Assembly (NCBI RefSeq): GCF_004765795.1 | Contig: NZ_SBIV01000010.1 | Span: forward strand, 39,247-103,246 | Reading direction: 5' to 3' | Source: Halorussus marinus | Lineage (GTDB): Archaea > Halobacteriota > Halobacteria > Halobacteriales > Haladaptataceae | DNA length: 64,000 bases | Shown here: positions 44,535-52,654 of the stretch, in pieces | Layout of the letters: each line of letters opens with the position of its first letter | Numbering within the stretch: position 1 is the first letter of the stretch | The notes under the pieces: model-generated | Seen by the model: only the letters and a program-made list of their open reading frames with translations | The model's database searches: none | Told to the model about the DNA's origin: nothing | Position numbers and translations under genes: made by a program

Positions 44535-45305
44535 CTACGCGAAGGTCTTCTCGGCCCACGTAACCGCGTAGTCGGCGCCGTGATCCCGGTACGTCTCGGT
44601 GTCGAGTGCGGCGAACGGCGCGGGGAGTTCGAGGCCGTGTTTGACCGCGCTACAGGCGAACTCCGCCGCCTCGGCGAAGTCGGTCTCCTCGCGGGCCATC
44701 GCACCGGGGAGCCCGTCGAGTCTCGGCTCGATCCGCTCGCCCGCGTCCTGCCACGCCTCGAACAGCCGGGGGCGCTCGTCGGCCCAGTCGGCGAAGATCT
44801 CGCGGGTGTAGAGACCCCGATAGGCGTCGTACAGCGCCGCCGCGATCTGGTAGACGCTCCCGGCGTCGAACGGGAGCGCCGCGTCGAGGTCGGCGTACCG
44901 ATCGCCGAAGAACCCGAGGAAGTGCTCGGGGTCGTCCGATCCGACCTCGACGAGCGCCTCCGCGATCAGGAACTCGACGAAGTCGTCGGGCGAGCCCTGC
45001 ACGCGGGCCTTCACGAACACCGTCGGCGGGACCGTCTGGCGGGTCCACGCCACGCTGCCGTCGCCGGGCATCCCGATCGTGAAGTCCGTCGAGGCGTACC
45101 GCCCGAGCAGTTCCGGAGCGTCCTCGGGGAGCCACGACTCGGGAAACGACGACGGATCGAGCGAGTCGACCAGCAGACCGAGATCCTCGGCCTGCGCCGG
45201 GGCGAGCGTCTCGAAGTCGGTCCCGCAGTCGAGGACGAGCGCCTCGGGGGCGTGAGCCGCCCGAACGGCCGCCACGTCCTCGGGGAGCGTCCGTTCGTCG
45301 AACAT
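44535..45305 (-). CDS. Conserved haloarchaeal protein (resembles DUF7089)
   Basis: 256 aa from ATG 45305. Cytoplasmic and acidic. Readable parts are ALVLDCGTDFETLAPAQAED, FPESWLPEDAPELLGRYAST and the C-terminal FAEAAEFACSAVKHGLELPA. It appears helical. The family is haloarchaeal and unassigned. The ATG shares a base with the stop of the 30-aa membrane microprotein (TGATG), so the two are translated together. Confidence 0.7.
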   Translation of the reverse strand: MFDERTLPEDVAAVRAAHAPEALVLDCGTDFETLAPAQAEDLGLLVDSLDPSSFPESWLPEDAPELLGRYASTDFTIGMPGDGSVAWTRQTVPPTVFVKARVQGSPDDFVEFLIAEALVEVGSDDPEHFLGFFGDRYADLDAALPFDAGSVYQIAAALYDAYRGLYTREIFADWADERPRLFEAWQDAGERIEPRLDGLPGAMAREETDFAEAAEFACSAVKHGLELPAPFAALDTETYRDHGADYAVTWAEKTFA

Positions 45306-45397
45306 CACGCCAGAAGCCAGAGATTGACCAGTAGCGCGACCGCGAGGACCGAAGTGATTCCGACCGTCCCGACCACGATTTTGGTTGCCGTGCTCAT
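45305..45397 (-). CDS. 30-aa single-span membrane microprotein
   Basis: 30 aa, ATG 45397 to TGA 45305: MSTATKIVVGTVGITSVLAV then ALLVNLWLLA. Residues about 7-29 form one hydrophobic helix after a short polar start. The stop overlaps the next ATG as TGATG, so it is likely translationally coupled to the 256-aa gene. It is too short for standard gene finders. Possible membrane partner of that protein (inference). Confidence 0.6.
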   Translation of the reverse strand: MSTATKIVVGTVGITSVLAVALLVNLWLLA

Positions 45398-45474
45398 GGT
45401 CGGGGGTTCGGCCGCGAGGGTTTAAAATGGGCCGGATTGAGGCGAACGAGCCGTCGGGGCGGCGCCCGGCCGAG

Positions 45475-46953
45475 TCAGTCCGCGCCGGTGCCCGCGCCGA
45501 CGTCGGATTCGCGGGCAATCCGCTTCCACTCGCCGGTCCAGAACCGGAAGACGTTGACCGCCGCCCGGACGTACATGTCCCCGACGATGGAGACGTACAC
45601 CGCGGTCAGTCCCAGCCCGAGGCCGGGCGCGAGCGTCCACGGCCCGACCGAGAACAGCGCGACCCCCGGCGCGACCGCGAGGAACGCGATCGGGAGCTTG
45701 AACAGATAGCTCCCCACGATCGTGCCGTAGAACGGCCAGCGGGTGTCGCCCGCGCCCCGCAGGCCGCCCCGCATCGTCCGCGAGACGCTGAAGCCCGCGA
45801 CGCCGAGTCCGAACACCCGGATGAACGTCACCGTCAGGTCGACGTGTTCGGTGCCGAACGCGACCGCGAGCGGTCTGGCCGCCGCGACCAGCACGACCGC
45901 GATCAGCAACTGGGTTATCAGGGCGATCCGGAGAGTCTGCCAGCCGTACGCGTCGGCCTCCTCGTCGTTGCCCGCCCCGATCGACTGGCCGACGAGCGTC
46001 GAGGAGGCGGTCGAGTACCCCCACGCGGGCATCAGCGCGAGCAACATCACTCGCCGGCCGATGGCGTAGGCCGCGACCACCGGCGTCCCGAGGGTCGTGA
46101 GCACGACCAGAAACGGGAATCGTCCGAACGTCCGGGCGAGTCGGGTCCCCGCCAGCGGCAGGCCCACCCGGACGATCTCGGTCGCGATCGACCAGTCCCA
46201 CTGCTTGCCCCCGAGCGGGAGTCGGACCGAGAACCGCCCCGAGAGGAGCACGCCGGTGAACAGGACCGCCGCGAGGGTGTTGGCGATGGCGGTCCCCCAC
46301 GCCGCCCCGGCGACGCCGAGAGTCGGGAACGGACCCAGCCCGAAGATCAGGACCGCGTTCAGCCCGATGTTCGTCGGGAGGGTGAGCAGTCGGATGTACA
46401 TCGGGGTCCGGGTGTCGCCGACGCCGGCGAGCGCTCGGGCGGCGATCATGCTCCAGAACCGGAACGTGACCGACAGCATGATGATCCGGAGGTAGAGCGC
46501 GCCGAGTTCGATCGTCCGGGGGTCGTCGGTCAGCAGCGCGATCATGCCGTCGGCGTACACCCACGTCGCGGCGGTGATCGGAACCGCGAGCAACAGCGCG
46601 ATCCACAGCGACTGCTTGATCGCGAAGTTGGCCTTCTCGTGTTCGTCGGCGCCTTCGAACCGCGAGACGACGCTGATGGTACCGCTGGTCAGTCCCAGCG
46701 AGATGCCGAACGGGACGAAGAAGTACTGAAATCCGAGTTCGAGCGCCGCGACCGCAGTCGACCCCATCGCCTGTCCCACCATGAAGAAGTCCGCGACCCG
46801 GAGCAGTGTGCGCATCCCGCCGGTGACCATCACCGGAACCGCCAGATCGAACGCCTCCTCGCCCTTCTCGCGATCGAGCAGGCCGAGGCGCGCGAGCGCG
46901 GCCGGAAAGAGAAACGCGACGGCGCGCGCCCGGCGCTTGGCGTCGTCGAGCAT
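45475..46953 (-). CDS. MATE-family efflux transporter
   Basis: 492 aa from ATG 46953 with twelve membrane segments and the two-fold MATE repeat. Readable parts: VPVMVTGGMRTLLRVADFFM, ARALAGVGDTRTPMYIRLL and the second-half GGLRGAGDTRWPFYGTIVG, typical GDT/GAGDT family motifs. It should export cations or drugs using a Na or H gradient across the membrane; substrate unknown. It is transcribed away from the oap genes' end, after a 125-bp gap. Confidence 0.9.
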   Translation of the reverse strand: MLDDAKRRARAVAFLFPAALARLGLLDREKGEEAFDLAVPVMVTGGMRTLLRVADFFMVGQAMGSTAVAALELGFQYFFVPFGISLGLTSGTISVVSRFEGADEHEKANFAIKQSLWIALLLAVPITAATWVYADGMIALLTDDPRTIELGALYLRIIMLSVTFRFWSMIAARALAGVGDTRTPMYIRLLTLPTNIGLNAVLIFGLGPFPTLGVAGAAWGTAIANTLAAVLFTGVLLSGRFSVRLPLGGKQWDWSIATEIVRVGLPLAGTRLARTFGRFPFLVVLTTLGTPVVAAYAIGRRVMLLALMPAWGYSTASSTLVGQSIGAGNDEEADAYGWQTLRIALITQLLIAVVLVAAARPLAVAFGTEHVDLTVTFIRVFGLGVAGFSVSRTMRGGLRGAGDTRWPFYGTIVGSYLFKLPIAFLAVAPGVALFSVGPWTLAPGLGLGLTAVYVSIVGDMYVRAAVNVFRFWTGEWKRIARESDVGAGTGAD

Positions 46954-47078
46954 CGGTCCGAGTGGTTCGAGTGGCCGGTGTAAACCGTTTTGGCATCACC
47001 GCGTCGGTTGCCGGTCCTCGCTCGGGGCCACAGCGCTGAAAACAGCTCCCCACACCCCGATGGTCGGCCCGCTCGCGA

Positions 47079-47813
47079 CTACCGGTCGGGCTCTTCCCAG
47101 CCGTCGGGCACCTCGATGACGTACTTGCCGTCCTCTTGAAGCGCGATGATGTACTCCTCGCGCTCGTACAGCTCCATCAGGTTGAGTTCGTACTGCCCGG
47201 GCTCGACGATCCGGATACTCTCGAACTGGCTGTTGAGCTCCTCGCGGAGCTCTTCGAGCCCCGGCGAGTCGTCGTCGGGCGTATCGACGACCTCACCGGC
47301 CGGCGGCGTCTCGGGTCCGGCGGCCGGAGCGTCGGGGAGTTCGTCGTCGGAGACGACGTCGCTTCGCGCGCTCGCCTGCGCGGTGTCTTCGCCGGTCGCG
47401 GACCGCGTGGCGGCCTCGGGATTGGGCGACCCCGCGTCGGCCGTGTCGCGTCCCGGCGACTCGCGCCGGTCGGTCTCGGTGCCGGTTCCCACCCAGTCGC
47501 GGACGGTCGCGGCCGCCCGACCGACGGCGCCCGCGCCGTCGTCGCCCTCCGCGTCGCCCGCGGTCGGCCCGCGCTCGGACGCCGAGGCGTCCCCGACCGA
47601 GGATCGGGCGTCGGCCGCTTCGGGGGCCTTCTTCGGGGCGGTCCCGCCGGCGTCGCGGGGGGTCGCGTCGGCGCCCCCCGTTTCGGGTCCGGGATCGACC
47701 GCGCCCGACGGCCGGAACTGGAACTTGTTGCCGCCACAGTCCGGACACCCCGAGAGCATCTCCTTCGAGCCGTCGGCGAACGCGCGTCCGCAGTTGGTAC
47801 ACTGGTGGGGCAT
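47079..47813 (-). CDS. oapC: Origin-associated zinc-ribbon protein OapC
   Basis: 244 aa from ATG 47813. The N-terminal zinc ribbon is MPHQCTNCGRAFADGSKEML then GCPDCGGNKFQF, two CxxC pairs in the first 30 residues. A long disordered, Asp/Ala/Thr-rich linker follows. The C-terminal part from about 185 is structured: LEELREELNSQFESIRIVEP and YELNLMELYEREEYIIALQE. It lies downstream of oapB, sharing the base at 47813 with its stop, and is the third gene of the origin-linked oapABC cluster. Confidence 0.85.
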   Translation of the reverse strand: MPHQCTNCGRAFADGSKEMLSGCPDCGGNKFQFRPSGAVDPGPETGGADATPRDAGGTAPKKAPEAADARSSVGDASASERGPTAGDAEGDDGAGAVGRAAATVRDWVGTGTETDRRESPGRDTADAGSPNPEAATRSATGEDTAQASARSDVVSDDELPDAPAAGPETPPAGEVVDTPDDDSPGLEELREELNSQFESIRIVEPGQYELNLMELYEREEYIIALQEDGKYVIEVPDGWEEPDR

Positions 47814-48211
47814 TATTTCCGGGAGACGAGCGCGCTGATGAGGTTCTCGTCCTTGTGGAGGGTCTCGATCTGGTTCGCGGGACCGATGACGGTGAGCTTC
47901 GCGGTCGACTCCTTGCCCATCAGCCGGTCGAGGAAGCTCTGGTCGGAAGTCTCCGAGCGGGGGTAAGTCTCGATCTCGATGCCGTTGAACTCGTCGGGGC
48001 TGATCTCGGTCATCGTCACCTCGATGAGTTTGCTCTCCTCGTCGGGGGACAGCCCCTGTTCGAGGATGACGATGTTGCCGTCGCGGACGCCGTCGAGTAT
48101 CATCCGTATCTTCTCCATCGACGCCATCTCGGCCATCCGGTCGGCGCCGATGAGATCGATCTGGACGCCGCCTCCGCCGTCGTTGGGGCCGTCCTCTTTC
48201 ACTTCCGGCAT
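47813..48211 (-). CDS. oapB: Origin-associated protein OapB (DUF2073)
   Basis: 132 aa from ATG 48211. DUF2073 core: VQIDLIGADRMAEMASMEKI, RMILDGVRDGNIVILEQGLS and SKLIEVTMTEISPDEFNGIE, with the end TLHKDENLISALVSRK. Members of this family are almost always next to an Era-like GTPase and the zinc-ribbon protein near a cdc6/orc1 origin in euryarchaea. Its molecular role is unknown. It starts 4 bp from the oapA stop. Confidence 0.88.
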   Translation of the reverse strand: MPEVKEDGPNDGGGGVQIDLIGADRMAEMASMEKIRMILDGVRDGNIVILEQGLSPDEESKLIEVTMTEISPDEFNGIEIETYPRSETSDQSFLDRLMGKESTAKLTVIGPANQIETLHKDENLISALVSRK

Positions 48212-48215
48212 CGTA

Positions 48216-48857
48216 TCACCCGAAGTACTCCGCGATTTTCTCGTACACTTCGTCCATGTTGTCGCCTTCCAGCGCCGACGAGGGGATCGTCTCGTGTTGA
48301 GGGAAGGCGTTGCGGATGCGCTGAACGCTCGAATCTTCGAGGTCTGTCTTGTTGGCGAGAATCAAGACCGGGAGGTCCTGGCTCTCGATGATGCCGATGA
48401 GCATAGTGTTTACCTGCGTGAACGGGTCGGTCGTGCTGTCGAGCACGTAGATGACCCCGTCCACGTCCTCGCGGAGCCAGTGCATCGCCTCCGCGACGCC
48501 CTCGGTCGCCTCCCGGGAACGTCGGACGGCGTCTTCCTTTTCCATGTCGTGGTCGAGGAACTCCTCGTAGTCGACCTTCGTCGTCACCCCCGGTGTGTCG
48601 ACGATGTCGATCGTTACCTTCTTTCCGTTGCGCTCGATCTCGACGTTCTCCTTGCGGCGGGCCCGTCGGGTTTCGTGTGGAATGTGGCTCTCCGGACCGA
48701 CGGCGTCGCCGGTCCAGTCGCGGGCGATTCGGTTCGCGAGCGTCGTCTTGCCGGCGTTGGGCGGCCCGTAGATGCCGATACGCTTCGGTTCCTGTGCGGA
48801 GAATAGCTTGTCAGTGACGCGGGATACGCTGTCTTTGAGATCCGTGAACAATCCCAT
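48216..48857 (-). CDS. oapA: Origin-associated GTP-binding protein OapA (Era-like)
   Basis: 213 aa from ATG 48857. G-domain motifs: GIYGPPNAGKTTLANRIA (G1, about 28-45), DIVDTPGVTTK (G3) and ILANKTDL (G4). SD GGAGG at 48862-48870 region on the minus strand supports the start. It is an Era-like GTPase of the oapABC set, next to oriC1 and divergent from orc1 through the origin. GTP binding is confident; its job at the origin is unknown. Confidence 0.9.
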   Translation of the reverse strand: MGLFTDLKDSVSRVTDKLFSAQEPKRIGIYGPPNAGKTTLANRIARDWTGDAVGPESHIPHETRRARRKENVEIERNGKKVTIDIVDTPGVTTKVDYEEFLDHDMEKEDAVRRSREATEGVAEAMHWLREDVDGVIYVLDSTTDPFTQVNTMLIGIIESQDLPVLILANKTDLEDSSVQRIRNAFPQHETIPSSALEGDNMDEVYEKIAEYFG

Positions 48858-49110
48858 CCTTTCCTCCCAGTCCTCCGCTATCGGTTAAGAGTACCGTCAC
48901 GGGGGCTGTTGCGCGAACAACATTACCCCACTCACTTAAACCTACGTCAGACAACGTGGTGTCGAAAACCCGTATTCGGGATCTGACAGCGGTTCCGATA
49001 CTATATCTCCATGATCTGTCGATAGTAGTTCGTTTAGCATGTCTCTGGCCCGGAGGGCTATGGGAGTGTATCGCCCGCACGCGAATCTCAGCCATATGAG
49101 GTACGTCGGA

Positions 49111-49175
49111 GATGGTTCGTCAGGTTGGGGTGCTGTGGATGGTTCGTCGGGCTGGAGTGCTGTGGATGGTTCGAC
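49111..49175. repeat. 27-bp direct repeat in the origin
   Basis: Two full units (49111-49137 and 49138-49164) beginning GATGGTTCGTC and ending GTGCTGTG differ at three positions; a third unit begins (GATGGTTCGACAG) and breaks off. It lies in the left half of oriC1. No spacer sequences, so it is not CRISPR. Confidence 0.8.
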
Positions 49176-49316
49176 AGAGAGGGCGCGTGAAGGGCCGGAC
49201 TTTCGACGCGTCGTTTGCGACCAGCAGTGAACTCGATACCGTCTCGCTCCGGTTCGGTGGTGAACTCGAATCAGAGTCGACTCGCCCCCGAATTTCGAGT
49301 CGAGTCGGTCGGCGTT

Positions 49317-49336
49317 TCCAATCGAAACGTGGGGGT
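49317..49336 (+). repeat. ORB repeat (plus)
   Basis: TCCAATCGAAACGTGGGGGT; the GAAACG core and G-run match the other ORBs. A weaker, oppositely oriented match (CGAAATTCGGGGGC) lies just left of it. Confidence 0.65.
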
Positions 49337-49504
49337 TGTGAGCCCGAGCCAATGGAGAAAGAGACGGGGTCGGGTTCGACCACTGAACGCGCTCGACCGT
49401 TCGATTCGACGGGTCGAGAGTTCGAAAGCTAGCGAACGTTCATACTATTCGTCCGTCGACGCCGACGGAGGAGGTCTTCGGGCGGCGTCGTTCCGACCAC
49501 CCCC

Positions 49505-49526
49505 ACCCCTTCGTTTCAAGTGGAAC
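49505..49526 (-). repeat. ORB repeat (minus), left side of the unwinding region
   Basis: On the minus strand TTCCACTTGAAACGAAGGGG. It is inverted relative to the copy at 49697, the arrangement that places Orc1 on both sides of the AT-rich region. Confidence 0.85.
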
Positions 49527-49565
49527 GGGCGAATCGCCGGGGTGGGGGTGCGGGTTCGGAGCGAT

Positions 49566-49665
49566 CGGCGGATATAATTCACTATCCGAAACAACTAAAA
49601 TATAGATTAGCTTTGGTTCGCGGATATTGTTTAAGCCATGTTGTAATAAATGCTCTGGTTCTAGA
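49566..49665. other. AT-rich putative DNA unwinding element
   Basis: The most AT-rich stretch in the region, with runs like GATATAATTCA, AACTAAAATATAGATTAG and GTTGTAATAAATG, flanked by inverted ORBs. Where strands should first open. Confidence 0.75.
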
Positions 49666-49696
49666 GACCCCCTCCCCGCCCCACCGCGTTTCTCCG

Positions 49697-49718
49697 TCTC
49701 CACCCGAAACGAAGGGGT
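49697..49718 (+). repeat. ORB repeat (plus), right side of the unwinding region
   Basis: CTCCACCCGAAACGAAGGGG, followed by a G-rich GTGGGGGGTGG. The pair to 49505. Confidence 0.87.
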
Positions 49719-50133
49719 GGGGGGTGGAGTGTTCCTCGCCACCATCTTCCGGGGTCGGTCCGAGCGATCGGGTCGGTCCGATAACTGCTCTCTCGGGTGA
49801 GTGTGAGACCACCGCGCGAATCGAGTCGCGGCTACTCAGGATCGGCCCGCGAACTATCGCTACGAAAATGACAGCTATATTTACAGTTAGGAGATAATAC
49901 GTGTCCGAGACGGCGCTTGGAGTCCCACTTTTTCCGGCGAACTTCGTGCGATCTCCCCCGCCGGAGATCGTTTCGACCGCGAACTCGGTCGGCCACCGAG
50001 GAAAGAAGAAAGAGTTTAATACCCTCCTGGACCTTTGGTTCATTTGCATCAACTGGACGCGCCGGCGACTTCTCGCCTTCGGCTTCCCGGCTCTCTCGGC
50101 CGGTATCGCCGGATTTCGTCGTACGAAGCGCGT

Positions 50134-50155
50134 CTTCCACCTGAAACGTAGGGGT
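50134..50155 (+). repeat. ORB repeat overlapping the orc1 leader
   Basis: TTCCACCTGAAACGTAGGGG, ending 12 bp before the orc1 ATG (50168). Orc1 bound here could repress its own gene (inference). Confidence 0.78.
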
Positions 50156-50167
50156 CGGAACGCACGC

Positions 50168-51658
50168 ATGTCTGACGAAAACACGCAACCGACGGACGAC
50201 GAGGTCGAGGTGAGTCCCGACAGTAGCTTCGAGAACGTCGACCTCGACGACGTCGTGCTCGACGACGAGGACGACGACCAGGGCCTGTTCGACGATCTGC
50301 TGTCGGGCGAGCCCATCTTCGAGAACAAGGAGGTCCTCCGGCCGTCGTACACGCCACACGAACTCCCGCACCGCAAAGACCAGATCAACAACATGGCGAC
50401 GATTCTGGTCGCGGCGCTCCGGGGAGAGACGCCGTCGAACATCCTCATCTACGGCAAGACCGGGACCGGCAAGACCGCCAGCGCGAAGTTCGTCAGCAAG
50501 GAGCTAGAGAGCACCTCCCAGAAGTACGACGTCCCCTGCAACGTCGAGTACATCAACTGCGAGGTGACCGACACCCAGTATCGCGTGCTCGCCCAGCTCG
50601 CGAACAAGTTCATCGAGTCAAACCGGGAGTTCGTCACCGGTCGCATCGAGGAGCTGTCGGCGCTCCGCGAGGAGGCGACCGCCGACCCCGCCGCGCTCGC
50701 GGACACCGAGTTCGACTCGACGGCGGAGATATCCGCCCGGATCGAGGAGCGCGAGGCCGACCGCGAGGAGATGGAGTCGGTCCCGATGACCGGCTGGCCG
50801 ACCGACCGTGTCTACAGCACCTTCTTCGACGCGGTCGACTACGAGGAACGGGTGGTCGTCATCATGCTCGACGAGATCGACAAGCTGGTCGAGAAGTCCG
50901 GCGACGACACCCTCTACAACCTCTCGCGGATGAACTCCGAACTGGACAACTCCCGGGTCTCGATCATCGGCATCTCGAACGACCTCAAGTTCACCGACTT
51001 CCTCGACCCCCGGGTGAAGTCCTCGCTCGGCGAGGAGGAGATCGTCTTTCCGCCCTACGACGCCAATCAGCTCCGGGACATCCTCCAGCACCGCGCCGAC
51101 GTGGCGTTCAAGGCCGACGCGCTCAGCGACGACGTGATCCCGCTGTGTGCGGCGTTCGCCGCACAGGAGCACGGCGACGCCCGCCGGGCGCTCGACCTGC
51201 TCCGGACCGCGGGGGAACTCGCCGAGCGCGACCAGTCGGAGGGCGTGACCGAGACCCACGTCCGGAAGGCCCAAGAGAAGATCGAACTCGACCGCGTGGT
51301 CGAGGTGGTCCGGACGCTCCCGACCCAGTCGAAGCTCGTGCTGTTCTCGATCATCTCGCTCGAGAAAAACGGCGTCCACAACATCAACACCGGCGAGGTG
51401 TACAACATTTACAAGCGCCTCTGCGAGGAGATCGACGCCGACGTGCTCACCCAGCGCCGGGTGACCGACCTCATCAGCGAACTCGACATGCTCGGAATCG
51501 TGAACGCGGTCGTCGTCTCGAAGGGCCGGTACGGCCGCACGAAGGAGATCAGCCTCTCGGTGCCGATCGACGAGACCGAGGCGGTGTTGATGTCCGACTC
51601 GCGACTCGGCGACATCGAGAACGTCCAGCCGTTCGTACAGGCCCGGTTCGACAACTGA
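50168..51658 (+). CDS. orc1: Orc1/Cdc6 origin-binding initiator
   Basis: 496 aa from ATG 50168. A very acidic N-terminal 40 residues come first. The AAA+ domain has YGKTGTGKTASAKF (Walker A, about 95-108), VVIMLDEIDKLV (Walker B), NDLKFTDFLDPRVKSSLGEEEIVF-type sensor region, and the initiator-specific HEL region. A C-terminal winged-helix domain (about 410-480, SELDMLGIVNAVVVSKG) binds ORBs. It loads replication machinery at oriC1. The upstream frame is open to 49901, but ATG 50168 precedes the conserved acidic start and the ORB at 50134 lies in the leader. Confidence 0.96.
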   Translation: MSDENTQPTDDEVEVSPDSSFENVDLDDVVLDDEDDDQGLFDDLLSGEPIFENKEVLRPSYTPHELPHRKDQINNMATILVAALRGETPSNILIYGKTGTGKTASAKFVSKELESTSQKYDVPCNVEYINCEVTDTQYRVLAQLANKFIESNREFVTGRIEELSALREEATADPAALADTEFDSTAEISARIEEREADREEMESVPMTGWPTDRVYSTFFDAVDYEERVVVIMLDEIDKLVEKSGDDTLYNLSRMNSELDNSRVSIIGISNDLKFTDFLDPRVKSSLGEEEIVFPPYDANQLRDILQHRADVAFKADALSDDVIPLCAAFAAQEHGDARRALDLLRTAGELAERDQSEGVTETHVRKAQEKIELDRVVEVVRTLPTQSKLVLFSIISLEKNGVHNINTGEVYNIYKRLCEEIDADVLTQRRVTDLISELDMLGIVNAVVVSKGRYGRTKEISLSVPIDETEAVLMSDSRLGDIENVQPFVQARFDN

Positions 51659-51708
51659 CGACGCTCGTTACGCTCGACCCGAAACGGCGGGCTTTCACGG
51701 TCGAAACG

Positions 51709-51732
51709 TTGTCCACCCGAAACGGAGGGGCT
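51709..51732 (+). repeat. ORB repeat after orc1
   Basis: GTCCACCCGAAACGGAGGGG, 50 bp after the orc1 stop, overlapping the signal peptidase stop. A weaker copy (CTCGACCCGAAACGGCGGG) lies at 51673-51691. Confidence 0.75.
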
Positions 51733-52549
51733 ACGCGGCCCCCGAGAAGTAAAGGCGCACCCATCCGAGCCACGGGATCCGGACCTCTGCGGTCCCGCGG
51801 ACCCAGTCGGGTTTCACGACCGTCGAGATCCGTCTGGCCTGATCGTACTCGCCGTTGTTGTCCCCCTTCGTGATGAACCCGGCGTGGGGCGCCGGGCAGT
51901 TCGCGAGTTCCCCGCAGTTGTCGGCTCGCAGGTACTGCTTGTTGGCCTCGTCGTACCAGTTCTCGCCGCTCTCGACCCAGAACATCGCGCGGTGTATTAT
52001 GGGCGTCCTTCCGGGGTCGCCGTTCTGCGTGTAGATGATCACGTCGCCGGGGTTGTTGAACTTCGAGTAGCCCGCCTCGGCGCCGGCCCGATACGTCACG
52101 ATTCCGGTGTCGGCGTGCGCGACGTCGGGGGCGAGGCGGCCTTCCTCCATCACGAACACCAGATCGCCCTTGTACATCTGGGGTTCCATGCTCCCGCTCT
52201 CGATGGCGACCATCGGCGGCCAGACGCCGCTCGCGGCGAACAGCAACAGTCCGATCGCCACGACAATCGCGGCGCTACTCAGCAGTTCGCGGACGAACAC
52301 GACCGCCCCGTGGTCGCTCCGGCGGAAGCGCCCGATCAGCGCGATCGGCCCGGTGTCGCTCGCCTCGCCGCCGTCCGAGCGCGGTCCCGGCGGGCCGTTC
52401 GACCGGGCCGCCGGCGCGTCCGAGCGCGATCCCGACTGAGCGTCCGGTCCGAGCCCGTCGTTCGACCCCGACGGCGACGCCGCAGTGTCGCCCCGGCTAC
52501 CGTCGTCGGCGGACTCGTCCGACGAAGTGTCGTCGCGGGGAGCACTCAT
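51731..52549 (-). CDS. sec11: Signal peptidase I (Sec11/ER type)
   Basis: 272 aa from ATG 52549. A long disordered, acidic N-terminus of about 75 residues precedes a membrane segment (about 88-110, AAIVVAIGLLLFAAS). The catalytic region follows: IESGSMEPQMYKGD with the Ser, TPIIHRAMFWV with the His and FITKGDNNGEYD with the Asp, the archaeal Ser-His-Asp pattern. It cleaves Sec signal peptides outside the cell. It is convergent with orc1 over 72 bp. Location between orc1 and DP1 is the usual haloarchaeal order. Confidence 0.92.
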   Translation of the reverse strand: MSAPRDDTSSDESADDGSRGDTAASPSGSNDGLGPDAQSGSRSDAPAARSNGPPGPRSDGGEASDTGPIALIGRFRRSDHGAVVFVRELLSSAAIVVAIGLLLFAASGVWPPMVAIESGSMEPQMYKGDLVFVMEEGRLAPDVAHADTGIVTYRAGAEAGYSKFNNPGDVIIYTQNGDPGRTPIIHRAMFWVESGENWYDEANKQYLRADNCGELANCPAPHAGFITKGDNNGEYDQARRISTVVKPDWVRGTAEVRIPWLGWVRLYFSGAA

Positions 52550-52654
52550 CGGCCCCACCTTACCCGTCCGAGGTTGTCAATTTTCCGGGTCACCGGCGCC
52601 GAACGCCCGGATCGGTTCGGCACGCTTTTGCTTCCGCCCCGAAATGTGGCGTAC

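Larger units (their letters stand above)
48858..50167. other. Replication origin oriC1 (oapA-orc1 intergenic region)
   Basis: 1310 bp without a credible gene. It contains a 27-bp direct repeat (49111-49175), ORB repeats at 49317, 49505 (minus), 49697 and 50134, and an AT-rich stretch at about 49566-49665 between inverted ORBs. The arrangement of divergent oapA/orc1, inverted ORBs and an AT-rich region is the classic haloarchaeal origin layout. A TATA-like element for oapA (GTTTAAG on the minus strand, about 48936) lies near the left end. Confidence 0.88.

Noticed and set aside
45385..46983. 532-codon frame opposite the MATE gene
   Set aside because: Antisense shadow with Glu/Arg/Asp repeats; the MATE protein on the other strand has all its membrane segments.
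49112..49432. 106-codon ORF in the origin
   Set aside because: Built from the 27-bp repeat, no homologous features, overlaps ORB elements.
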